This document shows positions 1-9,953 of a stretch of 64,000 bases of DNA, in pieces. The DNA is taken from NCBI GenBank assembly GCA_963817635.1, contig CAWFPR010000005.1:1-64000 (forward strand), in the 5' to 3' direction. Positions within the stretch are counted from its first letter, which is position 1. Each line of letters starts with the position of its first letter. The stretch comes from CAWFPR01 sp963817635. GTDB lineage: Bacteria; Acidobacteriota; Vicinamibacteria; Vicinamibacterales; 2-12-FULL-66-21. The translations under genes were made by a program, and so were the position numbers. The notes beneath the pieces were generated by a model. That model did no database searches and was not told the DNA's origin. It saw nothing but the letters and a program-made list of their open reading frames with translations.

Positions 1-291
1 GACACGCAGGTCATCATCACGACGGGCGGCACCGGCATCACCTCGCGCGACAGCACCTTCGAGGCGATCTCGTCGCTGATCGAAAAACGGCTCGACGGCT
101 TCGGTGAACTGTTCAGGATGCTCAGCTACGCCGAGATCGGCTCGGCCGCGATGCTGAGCCGCGCGTGCGCCGGCACGGTCGGCCGCACGATCGTCTTTTC
201 CCTTCCAGGCTCCGAGCACGCCGTGCGTCTCGCGATGACAAAGCTCATCCTTCCGGAAGTCGGACACGTCGTCCGCGAGCTCGGCCGATGA
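1..291 (+). CDS. moaB: Molybdenum cofactor biosynthesis protein MoaB (C-terminal part)
   Basis: The gene enters from the left edge; 96 residues of its C-terminal part are present, ending at TGA 289-291. The protein keeps the MogA/MoaB signature TTGGTG followed by ITSRD, then the SLPGSE segment typical of the MPT-binding fold. In the family this protein adenylylates molybdopterin before molybdate insertion. It sits directly upstream of moeA, the next enzyme of the pathway, so the two probably form an operon. The N-terminus is outside the window. Confidence 0.93.
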   Translation, partial: DTQVIITTGGTGITSRDSTFEAISSLIEKRLDGFGELFRMLSYAEIGSAAMLSRACAGTVGRTIVFSLPGSEHAVRLAMTKLILPEVGHVVRELGR

Positions 292-337
292 CAACGATGC
301 GGCCGATCCGGAGACGATCCCGTTCGACGAGGCGACG

Positions 338-1504
338 GTGCTCGTGCTGGAGCTGGCGACGCCAATCGCGCGGACCGAACGGGCCTCGATCCGCGACGCG
401 AACGGCCGTGTGCTCGCCGAGGCCGCCACCTCGTCCTGCGATGTCCCGCCCTTCGACCGCGCCGCCATGGACGGCTATGCCGTCGTCGCCGAGGACACCT
501 TCGGCGCGGGCCGCTACGACCCGAAGATCCTGCGATGCGTCGAGAAGGTCTACACCGGCCAGGTGCCGGTGCGCGGGGTGGGCACCGGAGAGTGCACCGA
601 GATCGCGACCGGGGCGCCAATGCCGGCAGGGGCCAACGCGGTCGTCATGGTCGAAGAGACCGAGAAGTGCGACGACGGAAGCGTGCGTGTGTTCACGCCG
701 GTGTATCCGCGGCAGAACGTCGGACGCCGCGCCGGCGACATTGCGGCGGGCCAGCCGCTGCTCGCGGCGGGCACGGTACTCAACCCGGGACGGATCGGCG
801 CGCTCGCGGCAACGGGCGTGCTCGATGTCAGCCTGTTCGCCAGGCCGCGCGTTGCGATCCTCTCGACCGGCAACGAGGTCGTCGATCCCGGCCGGCCGCT
901 CGGCCCCGGACAGATCTACGACATCAACCAGTTCACGCTCTCCGCCATCATCACGGCGCACGGCGGCATCGCGGTCACCGGCATGACGGCGCCCGACAGC
1001 CTGCCCGAGCTGAAGGCGGCGATCGAGACAGCCGCAGCGGAAGACATCGTCGTCTTCTCCGGTGGCAGCTCGGTGGGCGAACGCGACCTGATCATGGACG
1101 CGCTGAAGGAGGTCGGCGAGGTGATCTTCCACGGGATCGCCGTGAAGCCAGGCAAGCCAACCGTGTTCGGCAGGATCGGCGCGAAGCCGGTGCTCGGGAT
1201 GCCCGGGTATCCGACATCGTGCCTCTCGAACGCCTACATGCTGCTCGTCCCGCTGCTCCGTCGGATGGCGCGCCTGCCGGCCTATCGACCGACGATCGTC
1301 CGGCTGCCGCTCTCGCGCCGCGTCGTCTCGACCACGGGCCGCCACCAGTTCTACACCGTGCGCATCGAGGACGGCAGCGCGACGCCCGCATTCAAGGCGT
1401 CGGGCGACATCACGAGCATGGCGCACGCCGACGGCTACATCGAAATCCCCGCGCAGACGGACATCGTCGAAGCGGGCGAGATGGTGGATGTGAAGCTGTT
1501 CTGA
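338..1504 (+). CDS. moeA: Molybdopterin molybdenumtransferase MoeA
   Basis: The 388-residue protein inserts molybdate into adenylylated molybdopterin. It shows the MoeA landmarks in order: VPPFDRAAMDGYAV near the N-terminus, STGNEVV, YDINQ, GGSSVGERD, HGIAVKPGKPT and GMPGYPTSCL near the C-terminus. The start is uncertain. GTG 338 is the only usual start codon after the in-frame stop at 236-238, yet family-like residues (IPFDEA) are encoded upstream of it, at about 317-334. An ATG at 288 overlaps the moaB stop but lies in another frame, so a base error near 290-335 is possible. Together with moaB it supplies Mo cofactor, for example to formate dehydrogenases, which are often selenoproteins; none is in this window. 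Confidence 0.93.
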   Translation: MLVLELATPIARTERASIRDANGRVLAEAATSSCDVPPFDRAAMDGYAVVAEDTFGAGRYDPKILRCVEKVYTGQVPVRGVGTGECTEIATGAPMPAGANAVVMVEETEKCDDGSVRVFTPVYPRQNVGRRAGDIAAGQPLLAAGTVLNPGRIGALAATGVLDVSLFARPRVAILSTGNEVVDPGRPLGPGQIYDINQFTLSAIITAHGGIAVTGMTAPDSLPELKAAIETAAAEDIVVFSGGSSVGERDLIMDALKEVGEVIFHGIAVKPGKPTVFGRIGAKPVLGMPGYPTSCLSNAYMLLVPLLRRMARLPAYRPTIVRLPLSRRVVSTTGRHQFYTVRIEDGSATPAFKASGDITSMAHADGYIEIPAQTDIVEAGEMVDVKLF

Positions 1505-1542
1505 GGCTAGGGCTCAGGGGGCTTAAGGCTAGGGCTAGGCTG
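1505..1542. repeat. Degenerate heptamer repeat between moeA and the peroxiredoxin gene
   Basis: About five imperfect copies of a GGCTAGG-type 7-mer (GGCTAGG, GCTCAGG, AGGCTAG and similar) follow directly after the moeA stop. It belongs to the same class of 7-bp intergenic repeats seen at 9101, 14976, 15411, 16383, 23701, 38625, 47583 and 48749. Confidence 0.6.
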
Positions 1543-1593
1543 CGGGGGGGCGACCGCGCGACGTTCACTCAGCCTCTTCGACGGACTGAGAAC

Positions 1594-2199
1594 ATGCATA
1601 CATCAGGGCTCACGACGGCGCCGGATTTCACGCTGCCCACGCAGAAGGGGGAGCCGCGGTCGCTCGCGCAGTTTCTCGAGAAAGGCCCGGTGCTGCTCGC
1701 GTTCCATCGCGGCACCTGGTGACCGAATTGCAAACGCCGGTTCGGTGAACTGGCACACAACTCCCCGACATACGAGGCGCGCGGCGTGCAGGTCGTCGCG
1801 GTCGTCGCGCAGTCGTCCGAAAAGGTGCGGCGCTACGTCGAGGACACCGGGCTGCCGTTCAACATCCTGATCGACGAATCGCGCGAGGTGCTGAAGGCGT
1901 ACGGCGTGTGGCACCACGTCGGCTTCGACGCGTGGAACATCGCGCGGCCGGCGGTGTTCCTGATCGATCGGGAAGGGCGGATCCGTTATTCGTTTATCGC
2001 GGATCGGCAGGATCAATTCCCGTCGGGCGCACGAGCGCGATCGACGCGCTCGGCGACGGCCCTGATCCGCTGCGCTGCCGGACAGGGTCGATCCGCCAGT
2101 CGCGCACGCGAAGCCCCGCGACTGACACGCGCAGCCCGACTGACGATGCGAAGCCCCCGACGAGACCATGCGAAGCCCGCGACTTTTACGATCCGATGA
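1594..2199 (+). CDS. Peroxiredoxin-like selenoprotein candidate (TGA = Sec43)
   Basis: Reading from ATG 1594, the frame gives an AhpC/TSA-type thioredoxin-fold protein interrupted only by TGA at 1720-1722. The protein reads LLAFHRGTW-U-PNCKRRFGEL across it, so the TGA stands exactly where this family has the peroxidatic Cys of GTWCPNC. The frame is intact on both sides and continues with QVVAVVAQ, LPFNILIDE, ARPAVFLIDREGRIRY and FIADRQDQFP. A hairpin fitting a bacterial SECIS lies at 1736-1754 and the stop context is UGAC. Expected role: thiol-dependent peroxide reduction in the cytoplasm. The C-terminus is unclear: homologous sequence ends near 2030 and the rest (to TAA-free end at 2199) is low-complexity repeated DNA, so the true end may be earlier or shifted in frame. 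The alternative, a nonsense mutation, is less likely given the second case at 41661-41900. Confidence 0.8.
1736..1754 (+). promoter_or_regulatory. Bacterial SECIS-like hairpin of the peroxiredoxin gene
   Basis: An 8-bp stem, GCCGGTTC (1736-1743) with GAACTGGC (1747-1754), contains one G-U pair and closes a GGU loop (1744-1746). The loop starts 21 nt after the TGA. Bacterial SECIS elements lie inside the coding region just downstream of UGA and have a small apical loop with an early G, often GGU as in E. coli fdhF. Seen in sequence; the function is inferred. Confidence 0.75.
2106..2183. repeat. Short imperfect direct repeats (about 19-22 bp)
   Basis: Four imperfect copies starting with GCGAAGCCC or GCGCAGCCC are found at about 2106, 2127, 2146 and 2168, each followed by a CGACTGAC-like tail. 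They underlie the low-complexity C-terminal tail of the peroxiredoxin reading frame, which is a reason to doubt that the tail is translated. Confidence 0.5.
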
Positions 2200-5100
2200 C
2201 TATCCCCCGTACGAGCATGTTGTTCGTTTCGCTCGATTCGACGACGGAGCCTCCCGCATCCGCCACCGCGATGATGTAGTACACCCCCGAGATGCCTGCC
2301 GGCAGTGTGAGGCTGGTCGAACCGGTGTCAGTCGCACCCGGGCCCACGGCCGCCAACGGCCGTGCTTCGGGCAGCAGGATGTCGCTCGAGTCCAGCAGGC
2401 CGTTCGAGGACAGGTAGAAGCGCGTGGTAGACGGGCCTGCCGTATCGGCCCCGACGTTCCGGACCGTGTCCGTCACGGTGATTGAGGTTCCCGCGGTGCC
2501 GCTGAACGGCGCCGAGAGCGCGGACACCGTCAGGTCGGGACCCGCGACGACCGTCGTGAACCGGCTGTTGTTCGTTTCGTAGGTCTCCGCGACGACGTTC
2601 GCGTCGTCGGCCATCGCGAAGAGGTACCAGGTGCCTGGCGTCAGGGGCGGCAGTGTGACGTCCGTCGATCCTGCACTGGAGGCGCCAGCGGCAAGCGCCG
2701 GCACGGCGCGAACCTGCGCGAGCCGGACGTCGCCCGCGTCAACGAGATAGTTCGACGAAACGTAGAACGCGGTCGTGGACGGCCCGACCGCCCCCTCGCC
2801 GTTGTTCTTCGTCGTGTCGGACACGACGATTGTCGATCGACCCGCCACTCTCGGCGGTGCCGTGAGCCCGCTCACGAGTAGATCGCCGCCGACGCGGACG
2901 AAGGCGTATTTCGTGTTGTTCGTCTCGGTGTGCTCGGCGACCGCGTTTCCGTCGTCCGCGCTGGCAAACAGATAGTAGTAGCCCGCGACTGTGCCCGCGG
3001 GAATCGTCACCATCGTTGTCGCCGACGACGAGGCCCCCTCGGCGAGAGCCGGAACGGTGTGCCCCTGGAGCGGAGTGTCGCTCGCGTCGAGGAGGTAGTT
3101 GGCCGACAGATAGAGTCGCGTGAACGACGCTCCGGAGGGACCGCCGCCCGCGTTGGTGGTGGACTCGGTCACGGCGAAGGGCGTGCCCGCGCCAACGGCT
3201 GCCGGAGTCGTTATCGCGCCTACCACGAGGTCGGGCCCGATCCGTGTACCCAGGGCTCGGGTGTTGTTGATCTCGGACGTTTCGAGAATCGATCCGGGAC
3301 CATCCGCTTTGGCAAACACGACGTAGGGGCCGGGTGTGAGGTCAGCTGGAAGCGTCAGCGTCGCGGACGCCGTGCTCGTCGCGCCCGCCGCAAGCGCCGG
3401 GACCGCGCGCGTGCCGAGCGGGGTGTCCTGCGCATCCAGGAGGTAGTTCGACGACAGGTAGTACAACGTGGTGGACGGACCGACTCCGTCGGTGCCTTGG
3501 TTCGAGGTCGTGTCGGTCACGGCGAACGTCTTCCCCGCGCCCGCGGTGGCTGGCACGACGAGCGACGTGACAGTGAGGTCCACCGACAGGTCGTCGCTCA
3601 CGATCGTCACCGTCGCGGACGCCGGCGTGCCCGGAACATAGCCCGACGCCGGCGTCACGGTCAGCAGCACCGTCTCGTCCGGCTCGATCGCCGTGTCATC
3701 GATTGGCACGATCGTGACGGTCGCCGTTGCGGCGCCCGCCGGAATCGTGACGGTGCCCGGGAGGGCCACGTAGTCAGTTCCGCCGGCAGCCGTGCCGCCG
3801 AGCGAGTACGTGACAGTGAGCGCGGTGTCCTCGGCCGCGGCGCGAGCGATCGTGAAGACGCCGCTCTCGGGACCGGCCTCGCGGGCCGTGGGCGTGGTGG
3901 CGGCGACCGTCACGGCCGGCGCCGGCTGCGTAGTGGCGTCGGCGACGTTGGAATAGTCAGAATTGCCGCCGGTGTTGAACGCGCGAACGCGGTAGCTGTA
4001 CGTCGTGCCTGGCTGCACGAGCGTATCCGAATACACGGCCACGCCGGGACCGGCCTGGCCGGCCAGGGCGAACGCGGTGCACGCGGCGCTGGATCCCGTG
4101 CAGCGCTCGATGCTGAACCCCGATTCGTTGCTCGATCGATCGGTCCACGCGAGGTTGATCCGGGCGGAAGACGACGATGATGCCGTCAATGCTGAAGGGG
4201 CGTCGGGAGGCGGAACGGCCGGACCGCACCCCGGCAGGTGAAACGCTCCGATCCGGGTCTGCACCCCGCCGAACTGGTCACCGCGAAATACTCCGCCGTC
4301 GCCCAGAAGGTGCATCCGTCGATTGGATCGACGCTGAGCATGCTGTAGTCGCCCCAGCGGCTTGCTGTGTGCGTCTGCGATCCCGAACCCACGATCAGAT
4401 CGTTTTCCCCTGCGCCAGCACGCCCGGTGGATCGGTCGCCAGACGCGCGGCGTACCGGATTGACGGCGCAAGCGTCGAGCCGGACACGTTGTAGGCGACG
4501 GCGAGATTGCCCGCGCCGTCCATCGCGGCGCTCGCCATCCAGCGGTGGAACCCGTCGGGCGCGTAGGTGCCCTGCTGCTGCACGACCGGCGTCCCGCCGG
4601 GATCGCGGAGCTGTACCAGCGCACACCCGCGTGGTCGCTCCCGTCCACGTCAACGGTGTGGTTCACTACGAGGCTTTCGTGCGTCCCGAAGTTGCGGTAC
4701 TGCAGGCGATACATCAGCCGATCGGCCAGCGCGTCCAGCCTGGCGGTCGTGCCGGGCTGCGGGATGCACGCACGCGCCGCGTTGCAGAGATTCGAGTCGA
4801 AGGCGGCGACGGGCACCTCGAACGGCCCCGTGAACGTCGAGGCGGGCGGGTTCGCCCAGTCGGCATGAAAGCGCCACAGCTCGAGCTGATCGCGCGGATA
4901 GCCGAACGCGTCGTCGTCCATCTGGACGTAGTAGTTCGGCGAGCCTGCCGGGGGCGGCGGACCGTCGAGATCGGACGGCAGCATCCCGCCAAGCGTGAGA
5001 TCGACGCCGGCGAGATCGAAGTAGATCATGCTGGCCGGACGCCCGGCGAGCATGGCGTCACGGTCGAACGCGGCCACGCCCTGCCCGGCGAACCGCAGGC

Positions 5101-5882
5101 TGAACGGCGTGAACTGGTTGATCGCCATGTAGTAGCCGTCAGGCCACACCCCGAACTTCGGATAGTCGTTCAGTTTCGAGAACTGGTACTCGATAGCGGT
5201 AGTAGGCGCCGGTGGGATCGGGTGTCTGCGAGACCGCGATGCACTGGTAGAACGGCGCGAACAGGATCCCGAACAGGTTGTTCGGTATGGCGAGCTGGCT
5301 GAGGAGCCAGCGGTCGGCGAGGTGGTCGTAGAGCACGATCGGATCGCCGTCGTTCTGCGTTTCGCACGGCCCGCCGAAGCCGGCCCAGATCGTGCTCCCG
5401 GCCGCGGGGCCATAGATCAGCGAACCGGATCGGCTGTAGACGGCCAGCGTCTTGTTCACCCACTGCACGTAGTGGTTCGGCCCGATGTCGCCGTTCGTGT
5501 CCGGCGGGAGCACGCCGTCCACGTTGTTGACCCCTTCGAAATTGAGGAACGGGCTCGGGACGAACGCCGATGGCGCCGACGTCTGCAGCGCGGGATCCGG
5601 CTGGCGAACCCGCTGTTGTCTCGGGCCGCGGAGCAGCAGAGGCTCATGAGGCTCGCGCTCGACGGCCAGCTGCCGCGGCGGAATGTCCCGCAGCGCCGGC
5701 GAGACGTCGTGACGCCCGCTGGCCAGCAGGAAAGGCGCGGACACCACGCGCTGATGAGCGACTACGGAAGCCTGCGCGGCAAGCGTCGGGCGGGAAGGTG
5801 GATCCTGCTGGCCGGCGGGTGCGGCTGGCCACACAGCCAGCGCCGCCGCCAGGAACGGAAGGGCGCGGGTTCGCCACGTCAT
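2186..5882 (-). CDS. Large secreted protein with Fn3, Calx-beta and four CARDB-type domains (frame-broken)
   Basis: The N-terminus (5882) has a clear signal peptide, MTWRTRALPFLAAALAVWPA, followed by a region with PPDTNGDIGPNHYVQWVNK, reminiscent of propeller-type secreted Acidobacteria proteins. Next come a fibronectin III-like domain (about 3930-4195), a Calx-beta domain (about 3590-3910: FTIARAAAEDTALTV, IEPDETV) and four CARDB-like repeats of about 115 residues (about 3240-3580, 2890-3230, 2540-2880, 2186-2530), each with FYLSSNxLLDxxD and a closing ETNN motif. The frame changes near 5195, 4610, 4395 and 4245, so the gene cannot be read through as given. The protein evidence is continuous across the breaks, so indel errors or a recent pseudogene are both possible. 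Probable role: cell-surface or secreted adhesive or binding protein; substrate unknown. Confidence 0.75.
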
Positions 5883-6087
5883 GATGCGGTCCTCCGCCCG
5901 GGGAGCGGATTCCCCGGTGCGAACTGCGGGCCAGCATCCGGCGACGGGAAATCAACAGGTTGCGGCGAGGGTGATTACGATTCCGGGGCGGCGGCGACGA
6001 TTCCTGGATGAAACGTGGCGGGCGGGAGCAGGCGTGACGCGGCCCGTCCGGCGGCCCGCCGACGCGCCAGCTCCCGTATCCGGATGG

Positions 6088-6687
<600 letters not shown>

Positions 6688-6758
6688 TTTTGCTGTCTCC
6701 TTCTTCGCTGCGTCATGTCAGGAGGCCGGAAGCCCAGAGCCGGGCGATCCGCCGCCGG

Positions 6759-7918
6759 CTAGCTCCTGATGTCAAGCATTCGATCGAGCGCCAGGCGCGC
6801 GGCGCGCTTCTGGTCGTCTGGAACGATGATCTGGTTGTGGATCTCGCCGTTGACGAGCCCCTCGAGGATCCACAGAAGATGATTGGGCGACACGCGGAAC
6901 ATCGTCGAACACAGGCAGCCGAACGGATCGAGCGTGACGATGTGCCTGTCCGGGAAATTCGTGCGTGAGCCGGTTGACGAGGTGCACTTCGGTCGCGATC
7001 GCCCACGGCGTGCCGGCGGGACTGTCGCGCACCGTGTTGATGATGTAGTCGGTCGATCCGCTCTCGTCGGCCGCCTGGACGACGTCGAAGGTGCACTCGG
7101 GATGGGCGACCACGCGGCCGCCAGGGTGCTTCTGACGGAACGCCTCGATCTGCGGCACGGTGAAGCGCGTGTGGACCGAACAGTGCCCCTTCCAGAGAAT
7201 CAGCCGCGCGTGCGCGACATCCTCCGGCTTCAGGCCGCCCCAGGTCTCCTCCGGATCCCAGACGACCATCTCGTCGAGCGGCACGCCCATCCGGTAAGCC
7301 GTGTTGCGCCCCAGGTGCTGATCGGGAAGCATCAGCAGTCTCGCGCCGCGCTCCCAGGCCCAGGCCATGACGGCGGCGGCATTCGTCGACGTGCAGACGA
7401 TCCCGCCGTGGTCGCCGACGAAGGCTTTGATTGCGGCCGACGAGTTGATGTAGGTGACCGGAATCACGCCCTGACGCCCCTCGTCCAGCGGGTCCGGTCG
7501 GGATGCCCATCTCGCCCAGTTCGCGCCAGCACATCTCGAGCTGATCGGGCGCGGCCATGTCGGCCATGGAACATCCCGCCGCGAGGTCGGGGAGGATCAC
7601 CTTCTGGTGCGGCGCGCGAAGGATGTCGGCGCTCTCCGCCATGAAGTGCACGCCGCAGAACACGATGAACTCGGCGGTCGTGCGGCTCGCCGCAGCGCGC
7701 GAGAGGCGCAGCGAGTCGCCAGTGAAATCGGCGAACCTGATGACCTCGTCGCGCTGATAGTGATGCCCGAGAATGACGACGCGCTCGCCGAGCGTGGCCT
7801 TCGCGGCGGCAATCCGCGCGTCCATCTCGTCGTCCGACAGACGAAGATAGCGCTCCGGGAGCGGCTGCCGCTCTCCGATGCTCGCGTTCTCGACGTCGGT
7901 CAGGAGGTGAATATCCAT
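6759..7918 (-). CDS. nadA: Quinolinate synthase NadA (two frame breaks)
   Basis: NadA condenses iminoaspartate with dihydroxyacetone phosphate to quinolinate in NAD synthesis, using a [4Fe-4S] cluster. The N-terminal part (7918 down) carries VVILGHHYQRDEVI and the first cluster Cys in IVFCGVHFMAESADI. The middle part shows INSSAAIKAFVGDHGGIVCTSTNA with the second Cys and VVAHPECTFDVV. The C-terminal part has FGCLCSTMFRVSPNHLLW with the third Cys, ending at TAG 6759-6761. The frame shifts between about 7480 and 7505, and again near 6953 (an extra G in CCCGGACAGG). All catalytic elements are present, so indel errors are more likely than a pseudogene. Confidence 0.92.
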
Positions 7919-7943
7919 CTCTGTTGGGGCGGCAATTCGTCAA

Positions 7944-7963
7944 GGGCGGCTCACGAGCCGCCC
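7944..7963. repeat. REP-like palindrome (9-bp stem)
   Basis: GGGCGGCTC (7944-7952) and GAGCCGCCC (7955-7963) form a perfect 9-bp stem with a 2-nt loop, followed by CTACA. It sits between the nadA start and the mqnE stop. The composition suggests a dispersed palindromic element. It could also act as a weak terminator for mqnE, but no T-run follows. Confidence 0.5.
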
Positions 7964-9085
7964 CTACACGTATTGTACTTCTGGGGAGTCGGCGCCGGTG
8001 ATCACGTTGTAGAGGGTGTCGCGTTCGATGGGATCGCGGCCCGCGGCACGGATGAGGCGGCGGATGGCCGAGGTCGTCATCGCCTCCGGCGTGCGCGCTC
8101 CGGCCATGTGGTAGATCCTCTCTTCCTGCACCGTTCCGTCGAGGTCATCCACGCCGAACCACAACGCGATTTGCGCCACCTCGACACCGGTCGCAATCCA
8201 GAACGCCTTCACGTGGGGGATGTTGTCGAGCATGAGCCGCGAGACGGCGTGCACGCGCAGCGTCTCGGCGGCGCTCGGCGCCGGCAGCTTGCGCATCTGG
8301 TTGTTGTCCGGGTGAAACGCGAGCGGGATGAATGCCTGGAGGCCGCCCGTTTCGTCCTGCAGCGCGCGCGTGCGCAGCATGTGATCGACGCGCTCCGCCG
8401 CCGTCTCGATGTGGCCGTACAGCATCGTCACGTTCGTGCGCATGCCGAGCCGGTGGGCGGTGCGGTGGATTTCGAGATAGCGTTCGGTTCCGCACTTGTC
8501 GTGACAGATCTTGCGCCGGACCCGTTCGGCGAAGATCTCCGCGCCGCCGCCGGGCAGCGAATCGAGCCCCGCGGCCTGCAACTCCCGCAGGACCTGTTCA
8601 TCGGTCTTCCCATACAGATCGGCGAAGAACGCAATCTCCACCGCCGTGAAGCACTTGAGGTGAATGCCCGGACGGATCTGCTTCAGCCCGCTCAGCAGGT
8701 CCAGGTAGTACTCGAACGGCAGATCGGGGTGCAGCCCGTTGACGACGTGCACTTCGGTGATTGGCTGGCTGGCGCGCTGCCGCAGCTTGTCGAACACCTG
8801 CTCGAGCGTCATCGTGTACGAGCCGGCGTCGCCTGGCTTCAGGCGGGCGAACGAACAGAAGAGACAGTTGGCGACGCAGACGTTCGTCGCCTCGAGGCGT
8901 ATGTTGAAGTTGTAGTAGGTCCGGCCGGCGTGCCGCTTTTCCCGCTCGCGGTTCGCCAGCCACCCCAGGGCCAGCAGGTCCGGACACTCGAACAACTGCA
9001 CGCCGTCGTCGAAGGACAGGCGCTCGCCGGCATCGAGCTTGCCGGCAATCGCGGAAAGACCAAGTGTAGTAAGCCGCTCGTACAT
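7964..9085 (-). CDS. mqnE: Aminofutalosine synthase MqnE (radical SAM)
   Basis: The 373-residue protein carries the radical-SAM cluster motif CVANCLFC about 85 residues from the N-terminus, plus HVVNGLHPDLPFEYYLDLL, LPGGGAEIF and IPLAFHPDNN, as in MqnE/MqnC-type enzymes. MqnE joins 3-enolpyruvyl-benzoate carbons to adenosine, giving aminofutalosine in menaquinone synthesis. The start ATG 9085 was chosen because residues upstream of it are encoded by the intergenic heptamer DNA and do not look like protein. mqnD at 15459-16298 and a menG-type gene at 46875-47567 serve the same pathway, so this organism makes menaquinone by the futalosine route. Confidence 0.92.
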   Translation of the reverse strand: MYERLTTLGLSAIAGKLDAGERLSFDDGVQLFECPDLLALGWLANREREKRHAGRTYYNFNIRLEATNVCVANCLFCSFARLKPGDAGSYTMTLEQVFDKLRQRASQPITEVHVVNGLHPDLPFEYYLDLLSGLKQIRPGIHLKCFTAVEIAFFADLYGKTDEQVLRELQAAGLDSLPGGGAEIFAERVRRKICHDKCGTERYLEIHRTAHRLGMRTNVTMLYGHIETAAERVDHMLRTRALQDETGGLQAFIPLAFHPDNNQMRKLPAPSAAETLRVHAVSRLMLDNIPHVKAFWIATGVEVAQIALWFGVDDLDGTVQEERIYHMAGARTPEAMTTSAIRRLIRAAGRDPIERDTLYNVITGADSPEVQYV

Positions 9086-9100
9086 GAAAGTGTTCGTACC

Positions 9101-9160
9101 CTGAGCCCTGCCCCCTGAGCCCTGAAGCCCTAACTTAACTAAGCCCTGAGCCCTTGAGCC
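9101..9160. repeat. Heptamer repeat (CCCTGAG type)
   Basis: Imperfect tandem copies of a CCCTGAG/CCCTGAA 7-mer fill the gap between mqnE and the YjbQ gene. The repeat runs into the YjbQ coding sequence: the last residues of that protein (AQGLRA) are encoded by it. Confidence 0.7.
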
Positions 9161-9555
9161 TGGATGCGGATCGAGCGGGCGCGCGGGCCGTCGAGTTCGG
9201 CCATCAGCACGCGCTGCCATTGTCCGATGACCAGCTCGCCGCCGGTGATCTGCATGGTGACGCTATGGCCGAGCAGCATCGCGCGCAGGTGCGCGTCGGC
9301 GTTGAAGCGGTCGCAGTCGGAGTGGTCGGGATCGTTGTGCAGCCACTCGGCGTCGCGTGCGACCACGTGCTCCAGGAACGTGCGGATATCGGTGTGCAGC
9401 GCGCGCTGCGCCTCGTTGATGAACACCGCGCAGGTCGTGTGCATCGACCAGATGCTGACGATGCCCTCGCGCACGCCGGACGTCCGCACGAGAGCCGACA
9501 CGCGCTCGGTCAGGTCCGTGAGTTCGATGCGCTCGTCGGTCTGCACGACCAGCAT
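9139..9555 (-). CDS. YjbQ/UPF0047 family protein
   Basis: The 138-residue protein matches the YjbQ family over its whole length: SIWSMHTTCAVFINE, HNDPDHSDCDRFNADAHLRAM, LLGHSVTM, GELVIGQWQRVLMAELDGPRAR. The family has been linked to thiamine-phosphate synthase activity, but the physiological role is not settled. ATG 9555 is preferred over an upstream ATG at 9642 because MLVVQTDERIELTDL aligns with the usual N-terminus and the extra 29 residues are unlike the family. The 3' end is built from intergenic heptamer repeats. The upstream region is shared with the divergent cobalamin-uptake operon. Confidence 0.85.
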   Translation of the reverse strand: MLVVQTDERIELTDLTERVSALVRTSGVREGIVSIWSMHTTCAVFINEAQRALHTDIRTFLEHVVARDAEWLHNDPDHSDCDRFNADAHLRAMLLGHSVTMQITGGELVIGQWQRVLMAELDGPRARSIRIQAQGLRA

Positions 9556-9711
9556 CTCGGCCACGATGACGAACCCGGCGCCAGCCGTCGATACGCCGTC
9601 CGCGGGCGTTTCCCGGGTGTTCTGAATCGAACTTTTGCTCATCGCTCTCGCGTCCGGCCCCGGCCGGATTCCGCCGTCCCTCGTCTGCTCAAGTGTATCG
9701 CACCCCCGTGC

Positions 9712-9717
9712 TATACT
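9712..9717 (+). promoter_or_regulatory. Probable -10 box of the cobalamin-uptake operon
   Basis: TATACT lies about 15-20 bp upstream of the first conserved riboswitch stem. A matching -35 is weak, so this is a suggestion only. Confidence 0.4.
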
Positions 9718-9730
9718 TTGCGATCGAACT

Positions 9731-9905
9731 GACGTTCCGCCCGGCGGTCACGCGAAGTGGGTGCAAGTCCCACGCGGTGCCGCCACTGTAAGCGGGGAGC
9801 CGCATCCCCCGTGCCGGCTCGGCCGGCGGCCACTGCGAGGAATATGTCCTCGTGGGAAGGCCCGGGATGCAGGCAACGATCCGCAAGCCAGGATACCTGA
9901 CGCCG
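9731..9905 (+). promoter_or_regulatory. Cobalamin (B12) riboswitch
   Basis: The leader contains the conserved cobalamin-riboswitch segments in order: GTGGGTGCAAGTCCCAC (9758-9774), the adjacent GCGGTGCCGCCACTGTAAGC, GGGAAGG, and the B12 box AAGCCAGGATACCTG (about 9885-9899). It lies between a -10 box and the TonB-dependent receptor start at 9954. In the family, adenosylcobalamin binding lowers expression of uptake genes, and the four genes downstream fit B12 import. Confidence 0.93.
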
Positions 9906-9953
9906 GGCTCGTCCTTGACCATCGGCGCGCATGCACGCCGAAAAGGAGCCCCC

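Noticed and set aside
288..340. ATG 288 as the moeA start
   Set aside because: It lies in a different frame from MoeA; accepted only as a hint of a possible base error.
1594..1722. Peroxiredoxin gene as a pseudogene with a nonsense mutation
   Set aside because: The stop lies exactly at the catalytic Cys, the frame stays open and conserved beyond it, a SECIS-like hairpin follows, and a second gene shows the same pattern.
7944..7963. Rho-independent terminator
   Set aside because: The stem is strong but no T-run follows on either strand, so it is listed as a palindrome instead.
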